Shown here one piece after another: positions 18,388 to 28,256 of a stretch of 64,000 bases of DNA. The DNA lies in the NCBI RefSeq assembly GCF_009931695.1, contig NZ_CP048000.1, positions 3,551,501 to 3,615,500 of the forward strand, read 5' to 3'. A program made the position numbers and the translations under genes. The DNA is from Anaerocolumna sedimenticola (GTDB lineage: Bacteria; Bacillota; Clostridia; Lachnospirales; Lachnospiraceae). Every line of letters begins with the position of its first letter. Position 1 is the first letter of the stretch. The notes under the pieces are model-generated. The model ran no database searches. It saw only the letters and a list, made by a program, of their open reading frames with translations, and was not told where the DNA came from.

Positions 18388-19158
18388 ATGAGCGTACAGT
18401 TGCTAGACAAGACAAGAAAGATTAACAAACTATTACACAATAATAATTCCCATAAGGTTGTCTTTAATGATATTTGTGAAGTATTAAGTGAAATTTTGGA
18501 ATCCAATATTCTTGTGATAAGTAAAAAGGGTAAAGTATTAGGAATTAAGAACAGGGATGACATCACTGAAATCAAGGAATTAATTAAGGACACAGTAGGC
18601 GGATATATTGACCAGTTATTAAATGAAAGATTGTTAAATATATTGTCTACAAAAGAGAATGTTAATTTGCTGACTTTAGGGTTTGAATTTGTACAGGAGA
18701 ATAATTATCAGGCGATCATAAATCCAATTGATATCGCCGGCGAAAGACTTGGTACTTTATTCCTATATAAAAGCAGCAAACAATATGATCTGGATGATAT
18801 TATATTAAGTGAATATGGTACTACGGTTGTCGGTCTTGAAATGATGCGTTCCGTTAATGAAGAAAATGCCGAAGAGAACAGGAAAGTTCAAATTGTTAAA
18901 TCGGCTATCAGTACACTGTCATTTTCCGAATTGGAAGCTATTATTCATATATTTGAAGAATTGGAAGGCAATGAAGGAATTCTGGTTGCCAGCAAAATTG
19001 CAGACAGGGTCGGTATAACCAGATCCGTAATAGTGAATGCGCTGCGCAAATTTGAAAGTGCGGGAGTAATCGAGTCCAGGTCATCCGGCATGAAAGGTAC
19101 TTACATTAAGGTATTAAATGATGTGGTATTTGATGAATTAAAAAAATTGAATAAATAA
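18388..19158 (+). CDS. codY: GTP- and branched-chain amino acid-sensing global regulator CodY
   Basis: This 256-residue regulator has an N-terminal GAF-type sensor domain and a C-terminal winged helix-turn-helix with the family-invariant segment ASKIADRVGITRSVIVNALR. CodY represses stationary-phase genes, including motility genes in Bacillus, while amino acids and GTP are plentiful. The start at ATG 18388 follows GGGAGG; an in-frame extension to 18319 has no support. It directly precedes the fla/che operon, as in Bacillus. Confidence 0.97.
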   Translation: MSVQLLDKTRKINKLLHNNNSHKVVFNDICEVLSEILESNILVISKKGKVLGIKNRDDITEIKELIKDTVGGYIDQLLNERLLNILSTKENVNLLTLGFEFVQENNYQAIINPIDIAGERLGTLFLYKSSKQYDLDDIILSEYGTTVVGLEMMRSVNEENAEENRKVQIVKSAISTLSFSELEAIIHIFEELEGNEGILVASKIADRVGITRSVIVNALRKFESAGVIESRSSGMKGTYIKVLNDVVFDELKKLNK

Positions 19159-19276
19159 TTATAATAATGAATTTTATTAATAGTTTGAAAATTTATGAAG
19201 TTATATTTTAAATAAAATAAAATGATTTATTTAGGACTGTGATTTTTATAAAATTTATACAAAAATTAAATAATTA

Positions 19277-19316
19277 GGGGGATTTATGATGATTTTGTAC
19301 ATAAATCCCCTTTTTT
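19277..19316 (+). terminator. Rho-independent terminator between codY and flgB
   Basis: GGGGATTTAT (19278-19287) pairs with ATAAATCCCC (19301-19310) and is followed by six T. It separates codY from the fla/che operon, so flgB needs its own promoter. Confidence 0.92.
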
Positions 19317-19357
19317 GATGTTTTATTACAATCTTGTCGATAAAATTTTACATTTTA

Positions 19358-19366
19358 TGATATAAT
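19358..19366 (+). promoter_or_regulatory. Extended -10 promoter of the fla/che operon
   Basis: TGATATAAT is a perfect TATAAT with the extended TGn element. No good -35 is seen at the usual spacing, which extended -10 promoters tolerate. I looked for a sigma-D site (TAAA-N15-GCCGATAA) and found only GTCGATAA at 19336 without a -35 partner. It is the likely main start of the 35-kb operon. Confidence 0.6.
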
Positions 19367-19445
19367 AGTACTAGTTGTTTAAATATTGCTTGTTTTTTTG
19401 TCATAAAATAATTATAATTATACCAGATACGAAAGGAGTGTAAAT

Positions 19446-19835
19446 ATGATAGGTTCGAATGCATTTAATTATATCAATGTCTTGAATAAAGCAGCAGATG
19501 CCAGTTGGATGAGGAATAAGTTAATAACCAATAATTTAGCGAACGTGAGCACACCAAATTATAAAAGAAAAGATATAGAATTTCAGACTTATCTGGCAAA
19601 TGAACTAAAAGGGGAGGGAACCTTAGATCAGAAAATTGCTGATATAGACCTGAATTCTTTAGAAGCTTCTGTATATACAGATCATTCTTCATTAAGTTAT
19701 CGTCTTGACGGAAATAATGTTGATATTGATACGGAATCAGCAAATGAGGCAGAAAATCAGATAAGATATTATTCATTGTTAGATGCCATGACGCAGGAAT
19801 TCAGCAGAATTAAATCTGTTTTGACCAATAATTAG
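19446..19835 (+). CDS. flgB: Flagellar basal body rod protein FlgB
   Basis: This 129-residue proximal-rod subunit is exported by the flagellar type III system. The N-terminal rod signature is ITNNLANVSTPNYKRKDIEF. AGGAG is well placed before the ATG. First gene of the fla/che operon, as in Bacillus. Confidence 0.96.
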   Translation: MIGSNAFNYINVLNKAADASWMRNKLITNNLANVSTPNYKRKDIEFQTYLANELKGEGTLDQKIADIDLNSLEASVYTDHSSLSYRLDGNNVDIDTESANEAENQIRYYSLLDAMTQEFSRIKSVLTNN

Positions 19836-19846
19836 GAGGGGAATAT

Positions 19847-20287
19847 ATGTCTATAATAGATGGAATGAATGTCAGTGCAAGCGGAATGACTGCACAGAGA
19901 TTAAGAATGGACATCATATCACAAAATATTGCTAACGTAAAAACGACCAGGGATGAAAACGGGGAAGTATACAGACGAAAAATGGTGGTGTTTGCAGAAA
20001 AAGGAACAGATTCCTTTGCAGATATATTAAATAGTAAAACTGGTGTAAAAGTAGGTAACGGAGTAAAAGTAACTCAGATTGTAGAAGATACCAAGACACC
20101 TATGGAGATGGTTTATGATCCTTCCCATCCAGATGCAAATGAAGAAGGATATGTTGCATATCCAAATGTAAACACGGTAACTGAAATGACAAATTTAATT
20201 GATGCAAGCAGATCATATGAAGCTAATGTTACAGCTTTTAATGCCACTAAGAATATGGCTTTAAAGGGATTAGAAGTAGGGAAATAA
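19847..20287 (+). CDS. flgC: Flagellar basal body rod protein FlgC
   Basis: This 146-residue rod subunit has the N-terminal SGMTAQRLRMDIISQNIANV helix and the C-terminal helix ending MTNLIDASRSYEANVTAFN that rod/hook family proteins share. It starts 11 bases after flgB behind AGGAGGGG. Confidence 0.97.
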   Translation: MSIIDGMNVSASGMTAQRLRMDIISQNIANVKTTRDENGEVYRRKMVVFAEKGTDSFADILNSKTGVKVGNGVKVTQIVEDTKTPMEMVYDPSHPDANEEGYVAYPNVNTVTEMTNLIDASRSYEANVTAFNATKNMALKGLEVGK

Positions 20288-20300
20288 TAGGGGGTAACTT

Positions 20301-20612
20301 ATGGACATAGCATTACTGAATAGTATATCGGATCTTAGTACGTTTGACAGAAATACAGCTACAGTTAATAAAACGAATAAGAATGAAACTTTTGAGAACT
20401 TGTTTCAATCAGCACTCTCCATGGTAAAGGATACAAACGATTTAACGAATACTGCTGAGAAAGCGGAGATGTCTTATGCATTGGGTTTTAATGAAAATAC
20501 CCATGATTTGCAGGTTGCACAGTGGAAGGCCAACCTATCACTGCAATATACGGTTGCAGTAAGAAATAAGGTATTAGAATCTTATAAAGAGATTATGAAT
20601 CTCCAATTCTAA
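20301..20612 (+). CDS. fliE: Flagellar hook-basal body protein FliE
   Basis: This 103-residue protein joins the MS ring to the rod and is needed for export. The C-terminal half (VAQWKANLSLQYTVAVRNKV) matches the family. It starts 13 bases after flgC behind GGGGG. Confidence 0.94.
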   Translation: MDIALLNSISDLSTFDRNTATVNKTNKNETFENLFQSALSMVKDTNDLTNTAEKAEMSYALGFNENTHDLQVAQWKANLSLQYTVAVRNKVLESYKEIMNLQF

Positions 20613-20636
20613 CTCGATGACTAGAGGAGCAGTAAC

Positions 20637-22232
20637 ATGGTAGACAAACTAAAACAGATACCGGTTCAGCTATTAAATCAATGGAATAAATATACCAGCA
20701 AACAGAAAACAATTATTATTAGTGTAATTGCTACTGTTTTTTTGGCATTGATTATCTTAGTAACATTTATGAACAGGACGAGGTATCAAACTTTAATTGT
20801 AAATGAAACAACAAAGGATGCAAGTGCTGTAGCAAAACTATTGGATGACGAAGGGATTGTTTATAAACTTGGTAGTGATAAAGTTACTATTATGGTGGAT
20901 AAAAAGAAATATTCAGATGCTCTTCTTTTGGTTTACAGCAGTGATGTTCCTACCTCCGGGTTAACTATGGAACAATTGATGAATAATGATTTGAGCACTA
21001 CCAATAGTGACAGGAATTTAAAGAATCATTTATATATACAATCAGAAATCAGAAAATATTTAATTACAATGACCGGTATTAAAGATGCACAGGTTACTTA
21101 TGTGCCGCAGGAGAATACTTTCAGTGTGTTATCTGAAAAGCAGGATTATCCGGCCAGTGTGGCTTTAACCATCACGGATGAATTTAATATATCTACTGCC
21201 CAGGCTGTTGCAGAATATGTTGCAGCGGCAATAGGTAACGAATCTACAGAGAAAATTAAGGTAATTGATCAGAACGGCAACCTCTTATTTGGAGGCAAAG
21301 ATGATTTGTATTCTGGAAGTGCCAACTCTGTCTTGGATTATCGCGAAAAACTTCAAAATACATATAACAACAATATCTATATGCTTATGATGAAATTAGG
21401 TTATAATGACGTTCAGCCTATGTTTAACTGGGTGCTTAATATGGACAAGGTTACAGAATTATACACCGAACAGATTCCTGCAGAAGGTTCGGACCAGGGC
21501 TTATATAAAACGTATTATTCCTATGATACCCAAAATACAAGTAATGATGCAGGGGGAACACCGGGTACTGATTCTAATGATGAGACCTCTTATGATGTAC
21601 AGACGGATAAGAATCAAGGTTCCTCATCCTCACAGGTTAAAATTGAGTATTTGCCAAGCGAAAGAGTAACCAATACGGAATATGAAGTCGGTGCCGTAAT
21701 ACCGGATCAATCCTCCGGTAGTATTGTATGTACCAAGGTTGTAACTTATAAAGAGGAAGACTTAAAAGCTCAGGGCTTGTTAGATGGGACGACATTTAAT
21801 CAATATGTAGCACAAAACCAGGATAGGAAACCGATTACAATTGGTGATGACATTTACAATATGGTATCAAATGCTACTGGTATACCGGTTGATCGATTAT
21901 CTATTGTTGCATATGAACAACCAGTATTTGTGCCGAAAGAAGCAAACGGAAGAGGTCTCACTTTCTACCTTCAGATTATTCTGGCTTTGTTAATTATAGC
22001 TTTATTGGTATATGTAGTATTTAAAGGTACTTCACCGGTTGAAGTAACGGAATTAGAACCGGAATTATCGGTAGAACAGCTCTTGGCTACAACAAAAGAA
22101 AACCAGTCTTTGGATGATATAGAATTTAGTGAGAAATCTGAGACTAAGAAGATGATTGAAAAATTTGTGGATGAAAACCCTGATGCAGTGGCCCAATTAT
22201 TGAGAAACTGGCTGAATGATGAATGGGGTTAA
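20637..22232 (+). CDS. fliF: Flagellar MS-ring protein FliF
   Basis: This 531-residue protein has an N-terminal membrane segment (about 25-45), two ring-building motifs in the periplasmic-side domain, a low-complexity insertion (about 290-335, rich in Ser, Asn and Asp) and a second membrane segment (about 440-460). The C-terminal tail binds FliG. GAGGAG precedes the ATG. Confidence 0.96.
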   Translation: MVDKLKQIPVQLLNQWNKYTSKQKTIIISVIATVFLALIILVTFMNRTRYQTLIVNETTKDASAVAKLLDDEGIVYKLGSDKVTIMVDKKKYSDALLLVYSSDVPTSGLTMEQLMNNDLSTTNSDRNLKNHLYIQSEIRKYLITMTGIKDAQVTYVPQENTFSVLSEKQDYPASVALTITDEFNISTAQAVAEYVAAAIGNESTEKIKVIDQNGNLLFGGKDDLYSGSANSVLDYREKLQNTYNNNIYMLMMKLGYNDVQPMFNWVLNMDKVTELYTEQIPAEGSDQGLYKTYYSYDTQNTSNDAGGTPGTDSNDETSYDVQTDKNQGSSSSQVKIEYLPSERVTNTEYEVGAVIPDQSSGSIVCTKVVTYKEEDLKAQGLLDGTTFNQYVAQNQDRKPITIGDDIYNMVSNATGIPVDRLSIVAYEQPVFVPKEANGRGLTFYLQIILALLIIALLVYVVFKGTSPVEVTELEPELSVEQLLATTKENQSLDDIEFSEKSETKKMIEKFVDENPDAVAQLLRNWLNDEWG

Positions 22233-22270
22233 AGAAACTGTATTGCAAGTAACTTAAAGGAGTATACCAT

Positions 22271-23281
22271 ATGGCTAAGAATAGTGAAATAACAGGGGTC
22301 CAAAAAGCAGCGATTCTTTTAATTGCCCTGGGACCCGAAAAGTCGGCCAGTATTTTCAAACACCTCAAAGAAGATGAAATAGAACAGCTGACCTTAGAAA
22401 TTGCCAATACCCGTAGTGTTTCACCTGCTACGAAAGAACAGGTCTTGGATGAATTTTATGAAATTTGTTTAGCTCAGCAGTATATTGCCGAAGGTGGTAT
22501 CGCTTATGCCAAAGAACTTTTGGAGAAAGCTTTAGGGGAAGAAAAAGCGAAGGATGTTATTGGTAAACTAACGGCTTCCTTGCAGGTTCGTCCTTTCGAA
22601 TTTGTACGAAAAACAGATGCAAGTCAGATGTTAAACTTTATACAGGACGAACATCCGCAGACGATCGCTCTTATTTTGTCATACCTCTCCTCAAGCCAGG
22701 CTTCATCCATTATTTCAGCTCTGCCTCCGGATAAACAGGCGGATGTAGCAAAACGTATTGCTCAAATGGACCGTACTTCACCGGATGTTATTAAAGAAGT
22801 GGAAAGAGTACTGGAACGTAAGTTATCCTCTTTGGTAAATCAGGATTATACTATCGTTGGTGGTGTAGATTCCATCGTAGCTATTTTGAATACAGTTGAC
22901 CGTGGAACTGAAAAACACATTATGGAAACTTTGGAAATCGAAGAACCAGAATTAGCCGATGAAATCAGAAGAAAGATGTTCGTATTTGAAGATATTCTCT
23001 CTCTTGATGATAAATCGATACAGAGAGTACTTAGAGAAGTTGACAATAACGAGTTGGCAGTTGCCTTAAAAGGCTCCAATGAAGAAGTACAGACAGTTAT
23101 ATTTAACAACCTTTCAAAACGTCTTGCTACAATGATTAAGGAAGATATGGAATTTATGGGTCCTGTCAGATTAAAAGATGTTGAAGAAGCACAGCAAAAG
23201 ATTGTTAATATAATAAGAAAATTAGAGGACTCCGCTGAAATTATTATTTCCAGAGGTGGAGGTGACGAGATTATTGTCTAA
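22271..23281 (+). CDS. fliG: Flagellar motor switch protein FliG
   Basis: This 336-residue rotor protein contacts the stator and transmits switching. FliG-N, -M and -C domains are in order. The EHPQT motif (QDEHPQTIALILSYL) is present near residue 130, and the charged C-terminal torque helix region lies near 280-300. AAAGGAG precedes the ATG. Confidence 0.97.
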   Translation: MAKNSEITGVQKAAILLIALGPEKSASIFKHLKEDEIEQLTLEIANTRSVSPATKEQVLDEFYEICLAQQYIAEGGIAYAKELLEKALGEEKAKDVIGKLTASLQVRPFEFVRKTDASQMLNFIQDEHPQTIALILSYLSSSQASSIISALPPDKQADVAKRIAQMDRTSPDVIKEVERVLERKLSSLVNQDYTIVGGVDSIVAILNTVDRGTEKHIMETLEIEEPELADEIRRKMFVFEDILSLDDKSIQRVLREVDNNELAVALKGSNEEVQTVIFNNLSKRLATMIKEDMEFMGPVRLKDVEEAQQKIVNIIRKLEDSAEIIISRGGGDEIIV

Positions 23282-24101
23282 TATTATAAAATCACGATTT
23301 ATTTATGTAAATGGTGAGAATAAAAAAGTTATTGATTCGAATGAAAGAAGCGAGCAATTTCGTCTGATAAACCTAACGAAACAATTTAATACAGATTCCG
23401 CCTGGGAAGAAACAGCAGCTGTAAAAGAAGAGGAAAGTGCAATCTTTACGGAGGGAATTAAAGCCACAGTCATAGATACGGTTTCCCAGGAAGAGGAAGA
23501 AGAAGTATGGAATCAGAAACGGGAAGAAATCTTGAACGAAGCAAAAGAGCAGGCTGAACAAATCTTAAAATCCGCAGAACTGGAAGCAAAGAGAACCAGT
23601 GAACTTCTTTATGAGGAAGCGCGTAATAAGGGGTATCAGGATGGTTTGGATAAGGGAATGTCGGAAATCAGGCAAAAGGAAATTGAGCTGGAGCAGTTAA
23701 CCCGGAAGCAGAATCTGGAATATCTGGATCAGATAAAGAATCTGGAACCACAGTTTGCTGAAATCGTTGCTTTGCTGGTTGAAAGAGTTACCGGAATTAT
23801 AGCGGAAGATAAAAAGGAAGTAATTCATTATCTGATACATAAAGCAATGTTAAATGCTGATAACAGTAAAACCTATATAATCAGGTCTTCACCGGATGAT
23901 TTTGACTTTATAATGTCGAAAAAAGACGAATTAATAGCTCTTGTAAAAGAAGAAACAACAGTTGATATTACTTTAGATAAAGAGCTTCTGAAAAATCAAT
24001 GTTTAATAGAAACGGATACCAGTATAATTGACTGTAGTCTGGATGTTCAATTAAGTAATTTAATACAGGATATTAAACTTTTATCCGGTAATCTTGATTA
24101 G
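23274..24101 (+). CDS. fliH: Flagellar assembly protein FliH
   Basis: This roughly 275-residue protein is the stator-like regulator of the FliI export ATPase. It has an acidic coiled-coil N-terminal half (about 60-150) and a conserved C-terminal FliH/HrpE domain. The best start is TTG 23274, preceded by GGAGGTG and overlapping the fliG stop by eight bases; GTG 23256 is the alternative. Translational coupling with fliG is likely. Confidence 0.9.
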   Translation: MSNIIKSRFIYVNGENKKVIDSNERSEQFRLINLTKQFNTDSAWEETAAVKEEESAIFTEGIKATVIDTVSQEEEEEVWNQKREEILNEAKEQAEQILKSAELEAKRTSELLYEEARNKGYQDGLDKGMSEIRQKEIELEQLTRKQNLEYLDQIKNLEPQFAEIVALLVERVTGIIAEDKKEVIHYLIHKAMLNADNSKTYIIRSSPDDFDFIMSKKDELIALVKEETTVDITLDKELLKNQCLIETDTSIIDCSLDVQLSNLIQDIKLLSGNLD

Positions 24102-24143
24102 CAGATTTAAATCTATCATAAAACTATGAAATGGGAGCCATTT

Positions 24144-25453
24144 ATGATTACTGTAGATTTTAATAAGTACCGGAATTTAGTTGACAAATCATATGAAAAA
24201 TCTCTGGGGAAAGTAGTTAAAGTTGTTGGCTTAACCATTGAATCCATTGGTCCCAAAGCAAATCTGAATGATTTATGTCTTATTGTCTCAAAGGATAAAA
24301 AACAGACTGTTATGGCTGAAGTAGTTGGATTTCGGGATAACCGGATATTATTAATGCCTTACGGTAATGTGGAGGGTGTTGGGGTTGGAAGTACGGTGGA
24401 ATCCACTAATGAACCGCTAAAAGTCTGGGTTGGTGAAAGTCTGCTTGGCAAAACCTTAGACGGATTAGGAAGACCGATTGATAATTCCAGTCTTGAACTT
24501 ACAATCGGTTATTCAGTGGAAGCGGAGCCACCGGATCCTTTGAAACGAAAGTTAATAGACGAAGTACTACCGTTAGGAGTGAAAGCAGTTGATGCTATGA
24601 TAACTGTTGGCAAGGGGCAGCGTATTGGAATTTTTGCCGGCAGTGGTGTAGGAAAGAGTACCCTCCTTGGAATGTTTGCAAGAAATACGAAAGCAGATAT
24701 CAATGTGATTGCTTTAATTGGGGAGCGTGGAAGAGAAGTAAGGGAATTTATTGAAAGAGATTTGGGAGAAGAGGGTTTAAAACGTTCGGTAATGGTGGTC
24801 GCTACATCGGACAAACCGGCTTTAATCCGTAAAAAAGCGGCGAAAACTGCAACAGCCATAGCGGAATTTTTCAGGGATCAGGGGAATGATGTATTGTTAA
24901 TGATGGATTCTCTTACCCGTTTTTCCATGGCACAAAGAGAAATCGGTTTAGCTTCCGGTGAACCGCCGGTTTCCAGGGGTATCCGCCCAGCGTTTATTCC
25001 GAAATGCCTAAATTATTGGAACGAGCAGGTAATTCCGAACACGGGTCTATAACAGGCCTCTATACGGTATTAGTTGATGGTGATGATTTTAACGAACCGA
25101 TAACGGATACAGCACGAGGTATATTAGACGGGCACATCATGCTGACCAGAAAATTAGCCAATAAAAATCACTATCCGGCTATCGACGTACTTCAGAGTAT
25201 ATCCCGTGTTATGTCATCCATTGTTTCAAAGGAACATAAAGCGGCAGCCGGAAAGTTGAAAATGGTTTTAGCGACTTATAGTGAAGCGGAAGATTTGATA
25301 AATATCGGTGCCTATAAAAACGGATCCAATAAAAATATTGATTATGCTATATCAAAGATTGATATAGTGAATGAATTTTTAATGCAGGATGTTGATAATA
25401 AATTGGAATTTGGACAAATCATAGATTCCTTAGCGGAGATTTTTGAGGATTAG
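24144..25453 (+). pseudogene. fliI: Flagellum-specific export ATPase FliI, frameshifted
   Basis: The first frame encodes the N-terminal domain, the Walker A AGSGVGKSTL and the Walker B LLMMDSLTRFSMAQRE, then after EPPVSRG it goes out of register and stops at 25052. The family continuation YPPSVYSEMPKLLERAGNSE is encoded in the -1 frame from base 24980 to the stop at 25453. A single missing base in the GGGG run at 24976-24979 explains this; with it restored the protein would be about 436 residues, the family length. The slip site is not a canonical programmed-frameshift heptamer. Start is ATG 24144 behind GGGAG. Neighbours are intact, so sequence error or recent mutation is likely. Confidence 0.9.
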
Positions 25454-25461
25454 GTGAATAA

Positions 25462-25914
25462 ATGGCTACTAAGTTTGTCTATAAGATGGAAAATATTTTA
25501 TCCATTAAATATAAAATAGAAGATCAGGCAAAGACAGCTTACGGTTTTGCACGTATGAAACTTACGGAAGAGGAAGATAAATTATTGACTCTAAAGAATA
25601 AGATAATCCTTTATCAGGAACGTAAAAAAAGTCTTATGTTGTCCAGACTAAAACTTCTGGAAATACGAAAATGTGAGGAAGCAATAGAAATAACGAAACA
25701 TTTTATTGAGCAGCAGCAAATTGCCGTTAAAAAAGCGGAAAAACAGCTTGAAAGCGCACGTTTGCGTCTAAATGCGGCTATGCAGGACCGAAAAACCCAT
25801 GAAAAATTAAAGGAAAATGCTTTGACAAATTTTTTTAATGAATATGAAGCAGATCAAAGAAAAGAAATCGATGAATTAATCAGTTTTAGATATAATAATC
25901 CTACCGATTACTAG
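25462..25914 (+). CDS. fliJ: Flagellar export chaperone FliJ
   Basis: This 150-residue protein is almost entirely a charged coiled coil, as FliJ is, and starts FVYKMENILSIKYKIEDQ. It begins eight bases after the fliI stop. FliJ sits in the FliI hexamer and helps deliver substrates to FlhA. Confidence 0.9.
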   Translation: MATKFVYKMENILSIKYKIEDQAKTAYGFARMKLTEEEDKLLTLKNKIILYQERKKSLMLSRLKLLEIRKCEEAIEITKHFIEQQQIAVKKAEKQLESARLRLNAAMQDRKTHEKLKENALTNFFNEYEADQRKEIDELISFRYNNPTDY

Positions 25915-25925
25915 GAGGAAAGAAA

Positions 25926-26756
25926 ATGGCTAAAAAAAACAAGGAACTTGATAATAATGAAAATGAAAAAAGTGCGGGGAGTAAAATAATAGCTGCCGTC
26001 ATCGTATTGTTTATCGTCCTTATCTGGCTGGCAGTTTTTGCAGTATTAATTAAGCTCGACGTCGGCGGATTTGGCAATTCCATATTAAGACCTTTACTAA
26101 AGGATGTACCTCTGGTAAATAAAATTCTACCGGATGTACCTGAGGAACAAATAGCTTACGAAAAAGATTATCCTTATTCCACCTTGGAAGAAGCAATTAA
26201 TCGTATTAAAGAATTAGAAGCTGAAATTGATGGTCTGTCAAAAAACAATAAATCTGATGCAGATAAGCTTAATGAATTAAAAGCTGAAGTTAAAAGATTA
26301 AAAGTTTTTGAAGAGAATCAGACAGCCTTTGAAGAAAAAGTTAAAGAATTTGAAGAGAATGTGGTTTTTGCAGATCAGGCTCCGGACATTGAAGAATATA
26401 AAAAATATTATGAGAGTATTGACCCGACCCATGCGGAAGAAATATACAGGCAGGTTATCGAACAGCTGCAATATTCGGCGGCAATAAAGGAAAAAGCTGA
26501 TATTTACCGTAAGATGAAACCGGCACAAGCAGCCGCTGTCCTACAAACCATGACTGCTGATATCGATTTTGTAGCCGAGATGCTTTTAGCGATGAGGCCA
26601 TCGGAAAGTTCCCTTATATTAGCACAAATGGATCCAACCGCCGCTGCGAAAATTACAAAAAAGATGCTTGATATGGATGCGGAAAAGCTGAATAAAAGTA
26701 TAAGTGAAACAACAAATTCAAATTCGGCGGAAAGTGATAGTACATCGAATAATTAG
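25926..26756 (+). CDS. YlxF/MotE-like flagellar protein with MgtE-N-like domain
   Basis: This 276-residue protein has one membrane segment (about 21-43), a long coiled coil (about 95-150) and a C-terminal MgtE-N-like helical region (YRKMKPAQAAAVLQTM, then MRPSESSLILAQMDPTAAA). Bacillus has ylxF, of similar design, at this position between fliJ and fliK. Related MotE proteins stabilise the stator in other bacteria; that role here is inference. A Ser/Asn-rich tail ends the protein. Confidence 0.78.
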   Translation: MAKKNKELDNNENEKSAGSKIIAAVIVLFIVLIWLAVFAVLIKLDVGGFGNSILRPLLKDVPLVNKILPDVPEEQIAYEKDYPYSTLEEAINRIKELEAEIDGLSKNNKSDADKLNELKAEVKRLKVFEENQTAFEEKVKEFEENVVFADQAPDIEEYKKYYESIDPTHAEEIYRQVIEQLQYSAAIKEKADIYRKMKPAQAAAVLQTMTADIDFVAEMLLAMRPSESSLILAQMDPTAAAKITKKMLDMDAEKLNKSISETTNSNSAESDSTSNN

Positions 26757-26834
26757 TTTTACAAAAGACTTATGCCGGTATTTCCTATAAATACCCCTTA
26801 AGTATAAATATTACGAAAGAAAGGAGGAGAAAAT

Positions 26835-28235
26835 ATGACGACCCAAAGCATTAAAGCACAGACAGCTAATTTATTCCCTGATGCAAAAAGCGGTAACAAT
26901 ACATCTTCAGTAGCAAAAAGTTCCGGTAAAAATTTCAGCAGTATTATGGATAGTAGTTTAAAATCCAAAGGTGCTGATAAAAACGAAAATAGTACTTTGA
27001 ATGAGAAGGCTGACAGCAGTAAACTAGATACGAAAACTACGGATGGTAAACAAACTGTTATCAGACAAGATACGGACGTTCATACCAAAACGGTTAAAGA
27101 TACTCAGACAACCGGTAAAGAAATAAATAAAAACGAACCGAACAACCTGCAAATGGATGAGCTGGAAGAGAATAATACGGATTTAGCCGGTTATGCGGAA
27201 ATTATTCAAAATATTCTAGGTATGCTGCAAAATACGGTACAGACTAATCTGGGAATTACGGAAGAAGAATTAAACAAAGCAATGGAAGACCTTGGTCTTA
27301 CAACTATGGATCTTTTTAATCCGGATAATCTGAAACAATTGGTTTTACAAATTAGCGGAGCAGATAATATTTCGGATATTTTAACAGATGAAAACCTTGC
27401 TGATACCGTAAACCAGCTTATACAAGCGGTAGATGAATTAAAATCTAATCCGGATTTACCTATTTCACAAGAAGAACTTACGGATATAATAAACCGCTTT
27501 CAGAAGAATCAATTAACGGATGCTCAGACAGTTTCAACGGTACAGGATATAAAGGAGCAGAAAGTAAGTGACGTATCAGATGATATGCAAAATGAAATTA
27601 CTTTCGAAGTACATAAATTTACGGATAAGGATTCTGATACTGATGTAAATCAATCCTTTGCCCATGATTCTGAACAGAAAGAACCGGAAGTAAAAACTCA
27701 GTCACCTATCGATACGTTTATTCAAAATCTCGCTGTGAAAGGAAATGATACCGGGTTAAGTTTTACGGAACAGATAGCTAATGTAAGACAAATGCAGGAT
27801 ATTACAAGACAAATCGTAGAACAGATTAAAATTATGATTAAGCCGGAACAGACATCCATGGAATTACAGTTAAACCCGGAAAATCTTGGTAAAATCAATC
27901 TGTCCGTTATTGCTAAAGACGGAATTATGACTGCACATTTTACAGCTCAAAGTGAATTAGCAAAAGAAGCAATCGAAAGTCAAATGCAGTTTTTAAAGGA
28001 TAACTTAAATAATCAGGGATTAAAAGTAGAATCCATTGAAGTAACGGTTTCTAATTTTTCCTTTGACCAAAGCAATCAAACGCCAGGCGGCAGTGAAAAA
28101 GGGCAGCAGAATCATTCACAGAATCATAATTTAAATTTAATGGAAGCAGATCAATCGGTAAATTCCAATGATAGTGAAACGCAGGATATCGGCCTGATGA
28201 ACCAAACCGGCAGTAGTATTGATTATACCGCTTAA
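26835..28235 (+). CDS. fliK: Flagellar hook-length control protein FliK
   Basis: This 466-residue protein has a low-complexity, Lys/Ser/Thr/Asp-rich N-terminal half acting as the ruler and a C-terminal Flg_hook domain with IKPEQTSMELQLNPENLGKI (about residues 335-355), the export-switch region. AAGGAGG precedes the ATG. It lies between the ylxF-like gene and flgD, as in Bacillus. Confidence 0.93.
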   Translation: MTTQSIKAQTANLFPDAKSGNNTSSVAKSSGKNFSSIMDSSLKSKGADKNENSTLNEKADSSKLDTKTTDGKQTVIRQDTDVHTKTVKDTQTTGKEINKNEPNNLQMDELEENNTDLAGYAEIIQNILGMLQNTVQTNLGITEEELNKAMEDLGLTTMDLFNPDNLKQLVLQISGADNISDILTDENLADTVNQLIQAVDELKSNPDLPISQEELTDIINRFQKNQLTDAQTVSTVQDIKEQKVSDVSDDMQNEITFEVHKFTDKDSDTDVNQSFAHDSEQKEPEVKTQSPIDTFIQNLAVKGNDTGLSFTEQIANVRQMQDITRQIVEQIKIMIKPEQTSMELQLNPENLGKINLSVIAKDGIMTAHFTAQSELAKEAIESQMQFLKDNLNNQGLKVESIEVTVSNFSFDQSNQTPGGSEKGQQNHSQNHNLNLMEADQSVNSNDSETQDIGLMNQTGSSIDYTA

Positions 28236-28256
28236 TTTAGGAGAAAGGAGAAAAGA

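Noticed and set aside
19336..19343. Sigma-D promoter (GTCGATAA) for flgB
   Set aside because: No TAAA-like -35 at 15-base spacing; the extended -10 at 19358 is a better candidate.
24975..24985. Programmed -1 frameshift in fliI
   Set aside because: No canonical X-XXY-YYZ heptamer in frame, no clear Shine-Dalgarno stimulator or downstream structure, and two other genes show the same homopolymer defect.
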